Below, piece after piece: positions 1 to 10,382 of a stretch of 64,000 nt of DNA. The stretch is from contig NADL03000002.1 in the NCBI GenBank assembly GCA_002205965.3, forward strand, positions 682,001-746,000, read 5' to 3'. The stretch's first letter is position 1. Every line of letters begins with the position of its first letter. A model generated the notes under the pieces. That model was not told where the DNA came from, did no database searches, and saw nothing but the letters and a program-made list of their open reading frames with translations. Both the position numbers and the translations under genes were made by a program. The DNA comes from Kappaphycus alvarezii. Taxonomy: Eukaryota; Rhodophyta; Florideophyceae; Gigartinales; Solieriaceae.

Positions 1-1854
1 AGTGAATTCCCGGATGGCAGCAAGGAGACTAGGAAAGGACACTAAAATAGTCACTATATACTATCAAGGGTGCGGAGTCGGTCGTAGAAGCTTTCCTCAC
101 TTAATGTACTCTGAACACATAGGCAAATTGATACAACTTGTAAGCTTCATGAATCTCTAGTATGCATTATACGAGGTCGACACCAAAATGAGGCTTCTGT
201 ACTCAGTTTTGGTTAGACTTATAATTGACGTACGAATATATGGTTCGTATTGCGCTTAATCAGGTTGCACGCCCCATAGTAGAGTGACACTATGACTAAA
301 GCCCTTCAGCTCCTAATTTTTTCACTGCATTCCGGTATATAATCACGAAATTTGCCATTGTGCTTTTCGAATCAAAGCTTTTCACCGTCTCCAGCGATTA
401 ATTTGTGTAGCACTTCGCTTACGTTCCTCTTTTTGCAGTATTAAATCATATCAGAAATAAATATTCCGTCCGGACTGATAGGGAAATGAAAGTGCCGCCT
501 AGAATCAAAGCGATTGAATTTAGACGCAATACCCTATGGAATAGCAATGTGAGAAATTTATAATACGTTAATAAGCTCAGGCTAGGCGCTCACGTATGAC
601 ATATCTCATGAAAACAAAGCGAGGGTTGTGAAGAGGTTCTAATAACGAAAAGTTTAGGAAGTGGTCAATCAGATACAGGAGTAATTTAAATATCATGAAA
701 AAAGGAAAATGGAGTCTTTTTTGCAAGTTATTGGGTTTTGCAAATTCTTAGGTGCACCATTTAACTTTGCAGGATATTATGCGAGATTAGTCATGATATT
801 TATCACCAAAATTATTCTCGTTATAGATTTTGAACCTCTATTCTAAGCGCTTTAATTCACTAGAATGTGGCTTCGGCTCTCTCAATTGAACTTTCATTCG
901 CGATCAGTGTGAGTTTCATTCTGGTGACGGATTTTTATGTTAAATTATTGAAAGGTGATTACTTTCCTTTGAAACAGGTTTCAGCATTAAGTAACGTTTC
1001 CATTCAGAGTTTGGGTAAACATACAGGATTTCAAGGCATAAGAGACCATGAGAATATTTCTGTGGATTGGTATATCTCAATGTCGGAGGGCTACGAGCAA
1101 TTGATCAGGCTTTCAAATCCTTACGAAGAAAGCACATGATTTGGTGGAATTTTGGTTCCATTAATGGCTTATCGTGTTACATACCAATCTCTAGTCTTTG
1201 GTTTGAATTTGAAAGAGCTACAAAAGGATAATACCCGTTATACTGGTTCTCTACGACACATAACGCACGCAAACCTACCCGCATGTGACTTCGTATTACT
1301 TTGGGTTTTGCAAACCCCGATCCATCGTACAAATGGAGCCATTTAGAACTTTGTCTCCTGTTTCCTTTCTTATCATCTCTGCTAGTTGATTAACTCCCTC
1401 CTATGCTGACTCATCGCGCCGCCGAAAACGAACCTAAAGCACACCATGAAAAAATAATCAGCAATTACATCAGTGCTATGTACTTCTTTTTCGATTTTCT
1501 ATTACTCAATGCTTCCACCTTTTCATCCCGTGCACGGCAACTAAACAGGTTATCAAAAAATGTGTGAAACACCTAAACCGGGCCCAAAAATATACTATAT
1601 AGGGAAACCGTAGACGAAAACCTCTCGAACTCTGATAGTAAAACAGTTTGATCTCGGATGGCAGACCAGACACCGCTTTCATCACTCCCATTCCTAGTTA
1701 GGTTATAGCTCAGAGTGTATAGGACAAATTTGATAAATCTGGATGGAAGAAGAGTTTTGAATTTTAGGAGAGCATGTAGATTACTCTATCCATACTCAGA
1801 TGCGACGCATTTGACATCATGTGTACAGCAAAGAAAATAATCATTGCGTATTTC
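1..1854. other. Gene-free left flank
   Basis: I recognise no gene, RNA or element end here. Open frames are short and look like chance, for example 91 codons from 867 with a non-ATG start and no family resemblance. The stretch is AT-rich with scattered homopolymers. Confidence 0.5.
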
Positions 1855-2460
1855 TTAATAGCTATGTAGGGTGGGTATTCGGTAAGCTTCAAATGACGTA
1901 TCTAGGTATTCCAGAAAGGTCAATAAAGCGTCCTGTAAAATCATAAATGTCAAATTGAAACGGGGGATATCATAGTTACGAGCACTCAACTCAACATCGA
2001 AGCTCTTTTCGACGGATGAGGCAATTGAATCTGCAAAATTAGTAAGATAAGACTCCTTGAACGATCTTTTATTGAGAACAGCAAACGGAGATGGATTCTG
2101 TATTTTACATCCTGCTGCATGATTTCGCCGTTTTTCCATGTTATTCCTGATCGATTCATCACGTCCACGCTCCTGTAAATCACTTCCCCCCTTTCGACCA
2201 CGCCCACGTCTGCGAGTTTCGCGATTTCCTCCAATGCAGGCGTCCGGGGACAAATGAAGATTTGCGTATAGGAGCCAAGGGTGGAAGGGATGCCGATATC
2301 TGAACGCTGTGATTGAGGCCATTCTCGAAATCTGATTGCGAAGAATGAATGAAGTGATTGTCTCAGAGGGACTGAGGAGGGCCGGGTATTTGAGCATGCG
2401 AAAGATGTTGGGACAAATCGGGTAACGGGGGACCTTGTTGGGATTGGGGTTCGATTTCAT
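1855..2460 (-). CDS. Unrecognised ORF, 201 codons
   Basis: An open frame of 201 codons with an ATG. I do not recognise it. The middle is arginine-rich and low in complexity; the last 70 residues have alternating hydrophobic patterning that could be helical. A second frame on the same strand (1986-2234) also looks partly coding, with acidic and aliphatic spacing. The real protein, if any, could therefore switch frames as other genes here do. No splice signals, signal peptide or membrane segment stand out, and no recognisable gene lies next to it. It may equally be a chance ORF. Confidence 0.2.
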   Translation of the reverse strand: MKSNPNPNKVPRYPICPNIFRMLKYPALLSPSETITSFILRNQISRMASITAFRYRHPFHPWLLYANLHLSPDACIGGNRETRRRGRGRKGGSDLQERGRDESIRNNMEKRRNHAAGCKIQNPSPFAVLNKRSFKESYLTNFADSIASSVEKSFDVELSARNYDIPRFNLTFMILQDALLTFLEYLDTSFEAYRIPTLHSY

Positions 2461-3467
2461 CCAGAATTGATGCGATCTGCTCGGTCATGTCGTTTCACAA
2501 TGTCAGCAGTTAAGTATGAGGTCGGAACAAGAAGGGGAACGTAGTGAATAAAACATTGTAGCTCTGTCTCCTACTGAAGTGTATCCGTTTGGGATTTCTT
2601 TGAGCCAAAGCACAATCACAGAGACCGACAGTCGGAGGGGGGGACGGCGGGGTGTGTTACGCGGCCTAGCAGGTGGGATTAAAGCAGGACTGAAGGGATG
2701 GTTGAGAGAGCGGGAAACGGTGCTGAAGGATGGTGAAGGAGTGCCAATTTGGCGACTCCGTTGCGCGAGAGATTTTTGCCCTGTGACTGTACAGAACTTT
2801 ACAGTACAGTAATAAAGTGGTTTTAGGTAGAATGGAGAGTTCCTATCGATTTGCGGTTTTAGTTTGGAATTTTTAATGAAACAGGCGTCGGAGTGGTCCG
2901 TTTTCACAGGCCCAAGGCCATCCGTACTAATTCGAACATAAGGGCATTTCCGGCAAGTGGACTACACTGCTGAAAAAAACCTATGTTCAATTATTCGAAC
3001 GACTCGCTTGTTATAATTACTATACATGGATTCCGGTGGCATCGGGGTGCATTGACTGGTGCCATGTTTAAACTTATTCTATTCCCGTACTAAAGTCACG
3101 ACCACGGAAACCTAAATCATCGATCGAAAACGGGGTACGGTGTCCAACGTCTTCTAGGCCGCCCCTATTCTCCCCACGGATAACACTCAGTCATCACATG
3201 CCATCAACAAAGACTACGCACAGTACAGCGACAAATTGTCCTCAGTTTTACTGTAGAAGCGCCGTCCCCGGTGCTCCTGCATTAAAGGCTTTTTCCCCCT
3301 CATGCGTAGATTGCATCGCGTTCGGTGCAGCGCGTTCTAGCCAGAGTCTCACGACAAACATAGAAAGAGTTTTTTCGGAGACCGTGATCTCCTACTGGTT
3401 CACTGACCATATAGTCGTTCAGAGCGGTAATTATCTCGAGCCAAAAAAGAACCGAGTTCACCTCTCG
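2461..3467. other. Intergenic, with a short GTAC-type repeat
   Basis: No gene recognised. Positions 2785-2812 carry CTGTACAG and TTACAGTACAGTAA, members of the palindromic repeat family seen throughout the window. The segment before 3467 flanks the gypsy LTR. No target duplication could be matched to the other side of that element. Confidence 0.4.
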
Positions 3468-3692
3468 TGTCGCGCGAGTTTTGTGTCGCGCGACTCCCAT
3501 CGTCGCCGTATGATTGGACCGGTTCGCTCTTACAGTATATAGTACCACTGTACACTGTACGGGCACTGTACACTCGTATAAACCCCAGACCGGCAGCCCT
3601 TTTAGAGGACTCGAGGGCTGCCGGAATCCGGGAAGGGGAGGAGGTTCCGTTTGGCCGCAAAGAAAGGAGACTAAACAGAAACAAGCATTTCA
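3468..3692 (+). repeat. Gypsy 5' LTR
   Basis: Starts TG and ends CA. It shares a long stretch with 7590-7743 (the GATTGGAC region, the ACACTGTACGG region and ACCGGCAGCCC). Inside it is a long inverted repeat, CCGGCAGCCC (about 3590) against GGGCTGCCGG (about 3614), able to form a hairpin. TATAAACCCC just upstream of the hairpin (about 3576) could be the promoter box. Its last 90 bp match the isolated fragment at 11250-11342. Confidence 0.75.
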
Positions 3693-3707
3693 TGGTAGAT
3701 CCAAGGA
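3693..3707 (+). promoter_or_regulatory. Probable gypsy primer-binding site
   Basis: TGGTAGATCC begins directly after the LTR terminal CA. A PBS normally starts TGG, complementary to the tRNA CCA end. The tRNA cannot be named from this alone. Confidence 0.4.
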
Positions 3708-3789
3708 CGACTACGAACATGAGCGATTCCCAGAGACCTCACCTTTCTTCGACAGTTCCCTTCTTCCGACGTCGCGCGCTTCCTTTTCG

Positions 3790-4607
3790 CGTACGAGAAT
3801 GTAGTTACGCGCGGAAAAAGCGACGAGGAAAAGGCGCTCCAGATCCTGTGCCACCTCGAGGGCACAGCGTTTGAGCGTTACTACGAGGCTTTTGCGCGCG
3901 ATAAAGTGTTGACAAAGGAAGCGAAGGACTATTCGACCGTCAAGGTCATGTTCATCGAGGAGTTTGGGAAAAAACAGAAGCCGGAAGAAGAACTACAGAA
4001 GGCTATCAACGCTAGGTTGGACCCGAAGGACCAATCGGGATCCCTAGCGCAGTTGGAAGCTCTATATAAAAGAGTTTTATTCAATGATACAGCTTTGCTC
4101 GGCCTGCTTCGGACAACAGTGGCAGAAAATTAAGACATGGCACAGTTTGTTATGTTTAGAGCCAATATGGACTACAAAGGGCTCTAAAAGCCAATCACGG
4201 ACTACGTGAGTGGACAGAAGACATTCAGCGGAGAAGAAAATCAAGGAGCTTCATTGAGTGGAATGCCGAAGAAGATACTTCAAAAGCCAGATGCTCGTAG
4301 TTCTAAGAACCTGGAAAAAAACGTGGATAAATTCGCCGACCAGTTCGCTGAACTATCGTTGTTCGTGAAGAAACAATTTGACGGAACGAAGCCGCCAATG
4401 AAGACGGATGCAAATTATTTTTGCAGCTATTGCAACCAGAAAGGCAATGGGGCGATTTGTTGCCCGCATAATCCACATAGAGATACAAGTTGTACAAATT
4501 GTGAGAGAAAAGGCCATTCGGGGGCAACATTGGTCCAAGAACCCGTGGTGGTGATCAGAGAGGATTTGCTAGGGCCCGGTCTGAGTCTGGAGAAGAGTTG
4601 AAAATGA
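3790..4607 (+). pseudogene. Gypsy Gag remnant with zinc knuckle
   Basis: Two or more frames together resemble a gypsy Gag. The capsid-like part (about 3820-4133) contains ALQILCHLEGTAFERYYEAF followed by a charged helix and a KFxxEF-like FIEEFGKK motif. The nucleocapsid part (4206-4601) has two CxxC clusters, CSYC and CTNCERKGHS, in zinc-knuckle spacing but imperfect. Stops lie between the parts. The inferred role is RNA packaging for the element; it is not functional here. Confidence 0.65.
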
Positions 4608-5032
4608 AGAAGCCGAAGGATGATGAAAAGGTCGCCGTTGTTCAGGAATCTCGAAAACAGGACTTTCTAAACCGCCGCGAATAGAAATGTGGACGGGCAG
4701 GCACTTCCGAAACAGAGGGGGGAAAACTTGATGGATCTTGACGCCATCTTGAGCAAGGCTCCTGGTAATCGTCCACCGATGATGGCCCCCGTCCCAAGAA
4801 GAAAGAACAAGAGCCGGAAACCACAAGCCTAAGAAGAAATCCGGTGCACTCCAGGATCATGTAGAGAAGTCAACGTGATCGCTGAACTGGATTCCTCTAC
4901 ACAGGGATGAAATTCGGGCAACTATTGCGCGGGATCCGAGTAGGCCAGAAAGGTTCTGAGGAATATTTTTATCCAAGAGGATACCGGTTACACAGGCATC
5001 TATGTCAATCTCCAGGAGGTCCACACCGACTC

Positions 5033-5290
5033 AAGGTAGTAGCCGTGAACTTGTATGGAACGGAGACTCACGCCCTTTTGGACACGAGTGCAGTTCCTAA
5101 CCTGATTCTGGACTTGCACTCATTCCGGCGTAGACTGATCGTCACGTGACGGTAGCAGACGGAACTGTCGACGAGGTTCTTGGTTGTCTCAGAGCAGTGC
5201 CGGTTTCTTACGGATCAATGGTCATGCACCTAGAGTTCCTGATGGTCAACAACGCCCCGTTCGACGTTATCGTTGGAAGTCCGACTCTGG
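5033..5290 (+). pseudogene. Gypsy aspartic protease remnant
   Basis: VNLYGTETHALLDTSAVPNL has the hydrophobic-hydrophobic-D-T/S-x-A pattern of a retropepsin active site (DTSA). Downstream, the text around 5225-5290 (LEFLMVNN, then VIVGSPTL across a stop) resembles the strand-plus-DxILG segment usual in gypsy proteases. Frames are interrupted, so this is a relic. Confidence 0.55.
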
Positions 5291-5814
5291 AGGACCCTGA
5301 CGCACTTTGATTATGCGCTCCAGTACGTCACTTTGGTTATAGAAGAAGAGGAGGTTTTATTACCATTCGTCAATGAGCCGTCGAGATTCAATAAGGCTCA
5401 GACGGAAAGTGAAAACTTTACGTCTCCCAAAGGTTCGGACGATAAGGAAAATCTCGACCTTTTCTCGTTGTCTAACGAAAGCGATGATGGATCGGTACCG
5501 ACCAAGACCTGGTCTTAGGCACCATTAACAAGGAACCGTACGAGCCTGACCTACCTCGCTCAGCAGATATTGAATTTAAGAAGAGGTAAAAGTGGAGGTG
5601 AACCGCTCGGCTCTATTGGCCTCGAAGGTGGACCACCTCGAAGAGAAGAATCAGAAGGAGCTGGCAAAGCATCAAGGATACGGATGTCATAGCTTGGGAA
5701 TTCAAAAACTGGAGCCTGCTCAAGTACCTGTTTTTCATTCTTCGATTTGATGAACGAGACTCCGATACATTCGAAAGCACACCAAATGCAGCAGAGGCAC
5801 AACTAAGTAGTAAG

Positions 5815-6990
5815 GAACGAGGTGAAGGAGTTATTGGAAGCTGAAATTATTACGCCGTCAAGGTCCGCCTGGTCCTTTCCGGTAGTGATAGTCACGAAGA
5901 AAGACGGAAGGCCGCGGTTCTGCGTAGACTACCGTCAGTCGAAAAGGGTGGTGAAGCCAAACCGCTGACCGTTATCGAAATAAGAAGAAATATTCGACGA
6001 ACTCCCTGGCGCAGAGTTCTTCACAACATTGGACCTTTAGACAGGATACTAGCATGTTAGGATGTCCAAAACTTGCAAGGAAAAGACGACATTTGTCTCT
6101 CGATATGGAACGTAAAAGTTAGAGTTAATGCCTTTTGGACTCATAAACGCTCCAGCGACGGTTCAAAGGATGATGGACGAGGTCCTTCGCGGGTTACCGT
6201 TTGCTATGGTTTATGTCAACGATGTTGGTATATTCTTTAAGAATTTGGAGGAACACATAGCTCATTTCAAAGAGGTGTTCAGGAGGATCAAAGAATCGAA
6301 GCTGAAGCTGAAGGTAACCAAGTGCAGCTTTGCTTAGTCAGAAGTAAGTTGCTCGGTCACATGGTCAATTCAGGCGGTGTAACGGTGGATCTCGATAAGA
6401 TCAAAGACATTGCGGAAGCTCCTGTGACGGAAGGAAACGGAACTCAGGATTTTCTAGGGCTCGAGCAGCACTATCGACGGTTCATAAGGTGGTTTGCCGA
6501 CAGCTCAGCAGTGTTAAACGCAGCGGTGTCTGTCGAAAAGGCTTTCGAATGGACTCCAGAGATGCAAGAGGCTTTTGAATACCTGAAGAAGAAGCTGACT
6601 ACCCCTCTAGAATTAGCATTTCTGGATTTCACTTCTCCTTTCTTAGTGGAAACAGACGCCTCTTCGGCAGCCCTGATGGTGGATCTCTCGCAGAAGAAGA
6701 AGAAGGGACAGTAAATACCATTCAGTTCGCTTCTCGAACGATGACGGACCAGCAGCGCCGCTACTCCACAAGTGAAAGATAAGATCTTGCAGTGATTCTC
6801 GCTTTTAAGAAGTTCCAGGTGTAATTTCTGCCCTAAAAGCCTTTCGTCGTCTATACGGATCACCAAGCTCTTCAAAACGCGTTCAATAAGAAAGATATTC
6901 ACTGGGGATTGGCAAGGTGGATGGATTTGACGGCAGAATACGACTTCGAGATCAAGTATCGTCCGAGTCTGGCGAATGGGGCTCCGATTG
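5815..6990 (+). pseudogene. Gypsy reverse transcriptase and RNase H remnant
   Basis: The fingers region reads VVIVTKKDGRPRFCVDYRQ (about 5880-5940). The palm reads MPFGLINAPATVQRMMDEVL (from 6128), and the catalytic box is YVND at about 6211, with the first Asp of the usual YVDD/YIDD replaced by Asn. The tether domain follows in a shifted frame (6322-6714). The RNase H start LVETDASSAAL lies at about 6643, and YTDHQALQNAF at about 6855. At least four frame changes and several stops separate these blocks, so no polymerase can be made from this copy. Confidence 0.85.
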
Positions 6991-7183
6991 TCTCTCGCGA
7001 CCTAACAAGAAGACGGAAAGAAGAAACGATGAGAACAAACAGAAGGATTGGTAGTGACAATATATTGGACAGGCCTAAAGTTGGAAGGTTTGGAACCGCA
7101 ATTGCTAGATGTAGCACGGTTACGAGACGGAGAACGAGTTCGAGAATCTGACCTGAAGAAGAAAAACGCAGTCGGACGGAAAG

Positions 7184-7580
7184 AGAAGAGTTTCATGCTC
7201 TGGAACGAAACCCTATTTCGTCGCGAGAAGGACGGACTCCGTGTCGTGCCTCCGATGGGCCAACATTCAGAGACAATGACCACCGTTCACGATGATATTG
7301 GCCACCAGGACGTCATTTCAACAAGAAAGTTCGTGAGAGACCGGTTCTGGTGGCGTGGGGTGTACCGTGACGTCAACGAGTATGTACGAGGTTGTGATGG
7401 GTGTCAGAATCCGAGAAGGTTGCCGACGTCTCACTCGAGTCTGAGAGCTCCCGTTACTGGACTTTCGGGACCTCGATGGACTTCGCTGGACTATTCGAGC
7501 CTTCGAAGACTGCAAAAAAATTTATTCAGATTGCCGTGGAATATATGACTGGGTGGCCCATAGCGTGGCCCACAATGAGT
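7184..7580 (+). pseudogene. Gypsy integrase, truncated
   Basis: The HHCC zinc-binding domain is visible: HDDIGHQDVISTRKFVRDRF, then CDGCQ, at 7288-7410. The start of the catalytic core lies one frame over, including MDFAGLF and VEYMTGWPIA (7478-7564). The core stops there. The second and third acidic residues (DDE) and the C-terminal domain are missing, and a purine-rich tract and the 3' LTR follow within 25 bp. An internal deletion removed about two thirds of the integrase. Confidence 0.8.
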
Positions 7581-7589
7581 GGAGGGGCG

Positions 7590-7743
7590 TGTCCGCGAGT
7601 TTGGTGTCGCGCCAACTCCCAGCGTCGCCGTCTGATTGGACTGGGTCGCTCGTACAGTGTACAGAGATATTGTACACTGTACGGGGACTGTACGCGTGTA
7701 GAAACCCCGGACCGGCAGCCCCTAAAAGAGAAACTTTACTTCA
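7590..7743 (+). repeat. Gypsy 3' LTR, internally deleted
   Basis: Aligns with 3468-3692 from its TG start to CCGGCAGCCC, then jumps to the terminal TAAA..GAAAC..TTCA. The right arm of the LTR hairpin and about 60 bp are gone. The purine tract AGTGGAGGGGCG immediately upstream (7579-7589) is the expected polypurine tract. Confidence 0.7.
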
Positions 7744-7749
7744 TTGAGT

Positions 7750-7800
7750 ATCTATCGTGTACTGTACTGTACAGTACTGTATGTAATGGACACACCCTTA
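7750..7800. repeat. TACTGTAC palindrome cluster
   Basis: CTGTACTGTACAGTACTGTA (about 7760-7780) lies between the gypsy 3' LTR and the Harbinger element. Further ATACTGTACT occurs at 7852. It belongs to the dispersed GTAC-core palindrome family. Confidence 0.6.
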
Positions 7801-7885
7801 CCGGAGGTGTCAGTGCTAGGCATCTGTGAGGATATCTGCATCAACTACAATATACTGTACTCCGCAGGTCTGACTATACGGCTAA

Positions 7886-7899
7886 GGCCTTTTCTACAC
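7886..7899 (+). repeat. Harbinger left terminal inverted repeat
   Basis: GGCCTTTTCTACAC, preceded by TAA (7883-7885). It pairs 12 of 14 with the reverse complement of 10345-10358. The GGCC terminus is typical of PIF/Harbinger. Confidence 0.85.
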
Positions 7900-8202
7900 C
7901 GGATTTTACCCAATTGCAGAAATGGACACGGTGATGTGCCAAACTGTCCTGTGGACATTTTCTGCATTCGCTGTGGACAATATCCTGTCTTCCTTTTGGT
8001 GTAGAAATCCCTTGGGACATGCCATAGAAAGGGCTTGCCGCCAAATGGCAACCAAACCCAAACACCTCACAAACACTAGACGGTGCCGCCATTTCCGGCT
8101 CCAAGGAATGTTTATCACGTGAATAGATACTTATTCCCCTACATAGCTTCTATCGACACCGCTTCAACAACGAAAAACTCCGCAATCCAGAACCAAACAA
8201 TC

Positions 8203-8925
8203 ATGGCGGAAGAACTCACACAACGCGATGCTGTTGATAGCTCTAGGATTACTGGAAGTCCTCCCAGAGCACATACGCACTACAATTCCGCATCAGAAGT
8301 TCTTGTTTCCCCAACCGAAATCAACGACGAGGCCGCCTGCATCGTCCAAGACATTTGTTCGGATCCAGTAACAAAGACGCCTAAAGACACTGCACATTAC
8401 GACAATGATACTGTCAACATTCTGTTTGACATGATGGCAAAAGCTGGGTACGGTGACCGGAAGAAGCAGAAAAAGTCCTTAAAGGACGTCTTTGCTGAGG
8501 CTACCATGTTAGCTGAAGCGGAGCACGGAATAAACCGGTCTGCCAAGGCATGGCAGAAGAAGTTCACAAGAATCAAACAGGAGTACACCGCTTTTGTCGC
8601 CAAGCTCTCCGAGTCAGGACGGGACGCGGACGATGATGGTCTTTTCAACACTCCTGAGTTTTTCGAAAGGATGCACGAATTAGAAAAAGGCAAAGCGCGC
8701 CACGACCCTCCCGCCGTGCTGTCCACGGAGGACGCTAGCCTCATCAGTGACGCTCCGCTCTCCAGTTCCCGGAAGCGTGTTAAACTCAGTCATACGGCTC
8801 TGATAGAATCCTTTATTCAATCTCAGGACGAACGTCATTCCCAGCTTATTAGCGAGATTCAGAAGGGAAACGTCGAGAAGGCCAAATTGCGCAATGTGCT
8901 GGAACGTCTGGTCGATAAGCTTTAG
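8203..8925 (+). CDS. Harbinger Myb/SANT-like DNA-binding protein
   Basis: 240 codons. The chosen ATG (ATCATGG context) opens MAEELTQRD; an upstream in-frame extension looks non-coding. The conserved block is residues about 66-150: a helical, tryptophan-containing segment (KAWQKKFTRIKQEYTAFVAK) and an acidic DDDGLF stretch, as in the Myb/SANT-like ORF1 of Harbinger elements. A basic SSRKRVKLSH (about residue 188) could be a nuclear signal. The C-terminus is a charged helix suited to dimerisation. In the family this protein binds the transposase, carries it to the nucleus and recognises the element ends. It is convergent with the transposase and overlaps it by 77 bp. The family call rests on context plus domain look. 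Confidence 0.75.
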   Translation: MAEELTQRDAVDSSRITGSPPRAHTHYNSASEVLVSPTEINDEAACIVQDICSDPVTKTPKDTAHYDNDTVNILFDMMAKAGYGDRKKQKKSLKDVFAEATMLAEAEHGINRSAKAWQKKFTRIKQEYTAFVAKLSESGRDADDDGLFNTPEFFERMHELEKGKARHDPPAVLSTEDASLISDAPLSSSRKRVKLSHTALIESFIQSQDERHSQLISEIQKGNVEKAKLRNVLERLVDKL

Positions 8926-9955
8926 ACAGTATTCTCGTTCTCTGATAACTTTTGATGACGTAATAAAGTAGGGCATCCCTTTGACGCTTACCTGCGTTAC
9001 TCTCTGTAGAAATAATTTCATCGTCAACTTCTTCATCTTGAGGTAGGAATGAGTCTTCAAAATCCCCTTCATCGATCCCCATGTTGTGTATAATCATACA
9101 AGCCAGGCAAAACCTTGAAATATCGTCCTCATGGTGAAGGCGTATTCCTTCTTTAAGGGCGTGGAACCTATTCTTCAACATTCCGAATGCGCACTCGATT
9201 GGTTTCCTCGTCTGACTGGCAATAGAGTCCCACGTTTTCAGTATAGGATTAACTCCCTGTTCCCTTTGTGAGGATGTCTTCATCATGTTCTGGTCGAGGG
9301 AAAAGGCACAATCCCCAATCAAGTATGGCCTTACATCAACTTCAGAAATTGTCAAACTCGGTATTGCATTTCCAAGCCACACACCTTTGTCTATGTTCCG
9401 TTTCAATGACGCGGGAAAATATTGTGGAGTCACCGAGAACGCCCGGTCGACGATGTCTGCGTAAATAAACTTCCGTTTAGAGGTAGCTACAGCAAAGATG
9501 ACCACACTTGGATACCCCTTGTAACATCTGTACTCATAGTACTGCTCGTTTGGGCACGAAAGCCACTTCACATGCGTCCCATCGATTGCTCCGACGCAGT
9601 ACGGCAAGCCTCGGATTCCCTCGAAACCACGCATGACCTTCGCTACATCTTCTTCGCTTGTCGGGAACTGTAGTTCATGACTAAATATGTCACAAATACC
9701 AACGGAAGCCTCCCACAGCAGTGCATACTGAGCTGGCACCAATGCCAAGCTGGCAGGCTGTCTTTTCACAAGTCGCCCCCCTGCGTACATGAGAAAAGCA
9801 GCAGTTCTCAGCTCTGAGCTTAACGGTTGTCTGTAGTTCGTCGGTGCTCGCTCCAAATAGGGACGAAGGGCGTTGCATAGTTGCATAAACATGGTGTGAG
9901 AAACACGGAATAGGCTGCGCCAGGATGACGAATCACGGAAATTAGGGGACAGCAT
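8849..9955 (-). CDS. Harbinger DDE_4 transposase
   Basis: 368 codons, close to the usual 350-400. It carries the DDE triad in the expected blocks. The first Asp is in YCVGAIDGTHV (about residue 143), the second in LIGDCAFSL (about 214), and the Glu in RKPIECAFGMLKNRF (about 251). The typical IIHNM follows at about 287. Residues 1-60 form the helical N-terminal part. The frame just upstream (9942-10172, starting MGDHSSSLRSK and ending RNLKSWLTS) looks like additional N-terminal coding sequence joined by one frame change, so the true protein may be about 75 residues longer. It cuts and pastes the element as a nuclease. The final 40 residues overlap the convergent Myb gene. Confidence 0.9.
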   Translation of the reverse strand: MLSPNFRDSSSWRSLFRVSHTMFMQLCNALRPYLERAPTNYRQPLSSELRTAAFLMYAGGRLVKRQPASLALVPAQYALLWEASVGICDIFSHELQFPTSEEDVAKVMRGFEGIRGLPYCVGAIDGTHVKWLSCPNEQYYEYRCYKGYPSVVIFAVATSKRKFIYADIVDRAFSVTPQYFPASLKRNIDKGVWLGNAIPSLTISEVDVRPYLIGDCAFSLDQNMMKTSSQREQGVNPILKTWDSIASQTRKPIECAFGMLKNRFHALKEGIRLHHEDDISRFCLACMIIHNMGIDEGDFEDSFLPQDEEVDDEIISTESNAGKRQRDALLYYVIKSYQRTRILSKAYRPDVPAHCAIWPSRRFPSESR

Positions 9956-10207
9956 AGCTCGTGAGCCACGATTTCAAGTTTCTTTCACGGCTCCAAGCGC
10001 GACCAGGAGTTCCGCTGCGCCCATCGGACTTCAGCAAAATTGGAACGGCTGCATCGGATTGTTGTGCGGCAATTGCAGCCATTGCGGTATCATCTTCGTC
10101 GGCAATTAATGGAACTATGGCTGCAATGGCAGTCGCGAGCTTGCTTCGCAACGATGAAGAATGATCTCCCATTCCCGCGAAAAAGTGGGGTTGACCCTGT
10201 CCTTTCC

Positions 10208-10234
10208 TTGGGGTCGCCTTCTTTGCGACCCCAA
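10208..10234. repeat. Subterminal hairpin of the Harbinger element
   Basis: TTGGGGTCGC and GCGACCCCAA form a perfect 10-bp stem with a 7-base loop (CTTCTTT), 110 bp inside the right end. It could be a subterminal transposase or Myb-protein site, or a transcript end for the transposase gene's upstream side. No matching hairpin was found at the left end. Confidence 0.6.
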
Positions 10235-10344
10235 CTTCTTGGGAACAAAGTTGTCTTTGTCGACAGCGGGCGTACTTTCCCAAAAAATGGGGAATTCCCA
10301 ATATAGTGGGTTTTTTTGGACAAATTTTGTTTTGTCCAGTCCCT

Positions 10345-10358
10345 GTGTTGAAAGGGCC
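10345..10358 (-). repeat. Harbinger right terminal inverted repeat
   Basis: GTGTTGAAAGGGCC, followed by TAA (10359-10361), matching the left-side TAA. Confidence 0.85.
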
Positions 10359-10382
10359 TAACAACTAACCGGATGTTCCACG

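Larger units (their letters stand above)
3468..7743 (+). mobile_element. Decayed Ty3/gypsy LTR retrotransposon
   Basis: Gag, protease, reverse transcriptase, RNase H and integrase remnants occur in the gypsy order (RT before integrase) between two similar direct repeats. The 5' repeat starts TGTCGCGCGAG and ends GCATTTCA; the 3' repeat starts TGTCCGCGAG. Reading frames are broken by many stops and shifts. The integrase is cut off in its catalytic core, and the polypurine tract and 3' LTR follow directly. The flanking pentamers (TCTCG and TTGAG) do not match, so no target duplication survives. The element is dead, although its families of LTR ends recur elsewhere (11250-11342). Confidence 0.85.
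7886..10358. mobile_element. Complete PIF/Harbinger transposon
   Basis: A 2,473-bp element with both expected genes: a Myb/SANT-like DNA-binding protein (+) and a DDE_4 transposase (-). It has 14-bp terminal inverted repeats GGCCTTTTCTACAC and GTGTTGAAAGGGCC (12 of 14 pair). A 3-bp TAA flanks it on both sides (7883-7885 and 10359-10361), the standard Harbinger duplication. Both genes are largely open, unlike most genes in this window. The insertion looks recent and may still be autonomous. The two genes are convergent and overlap by 77 bp at their 3' ends. Confidence 0.9.

Noticed and set aside
9268..9673. Plus-strand ORFs inside the Harbinger transposase
   Set aside because: Shadows of the intact minus-strand transposase with its DDE motifs.
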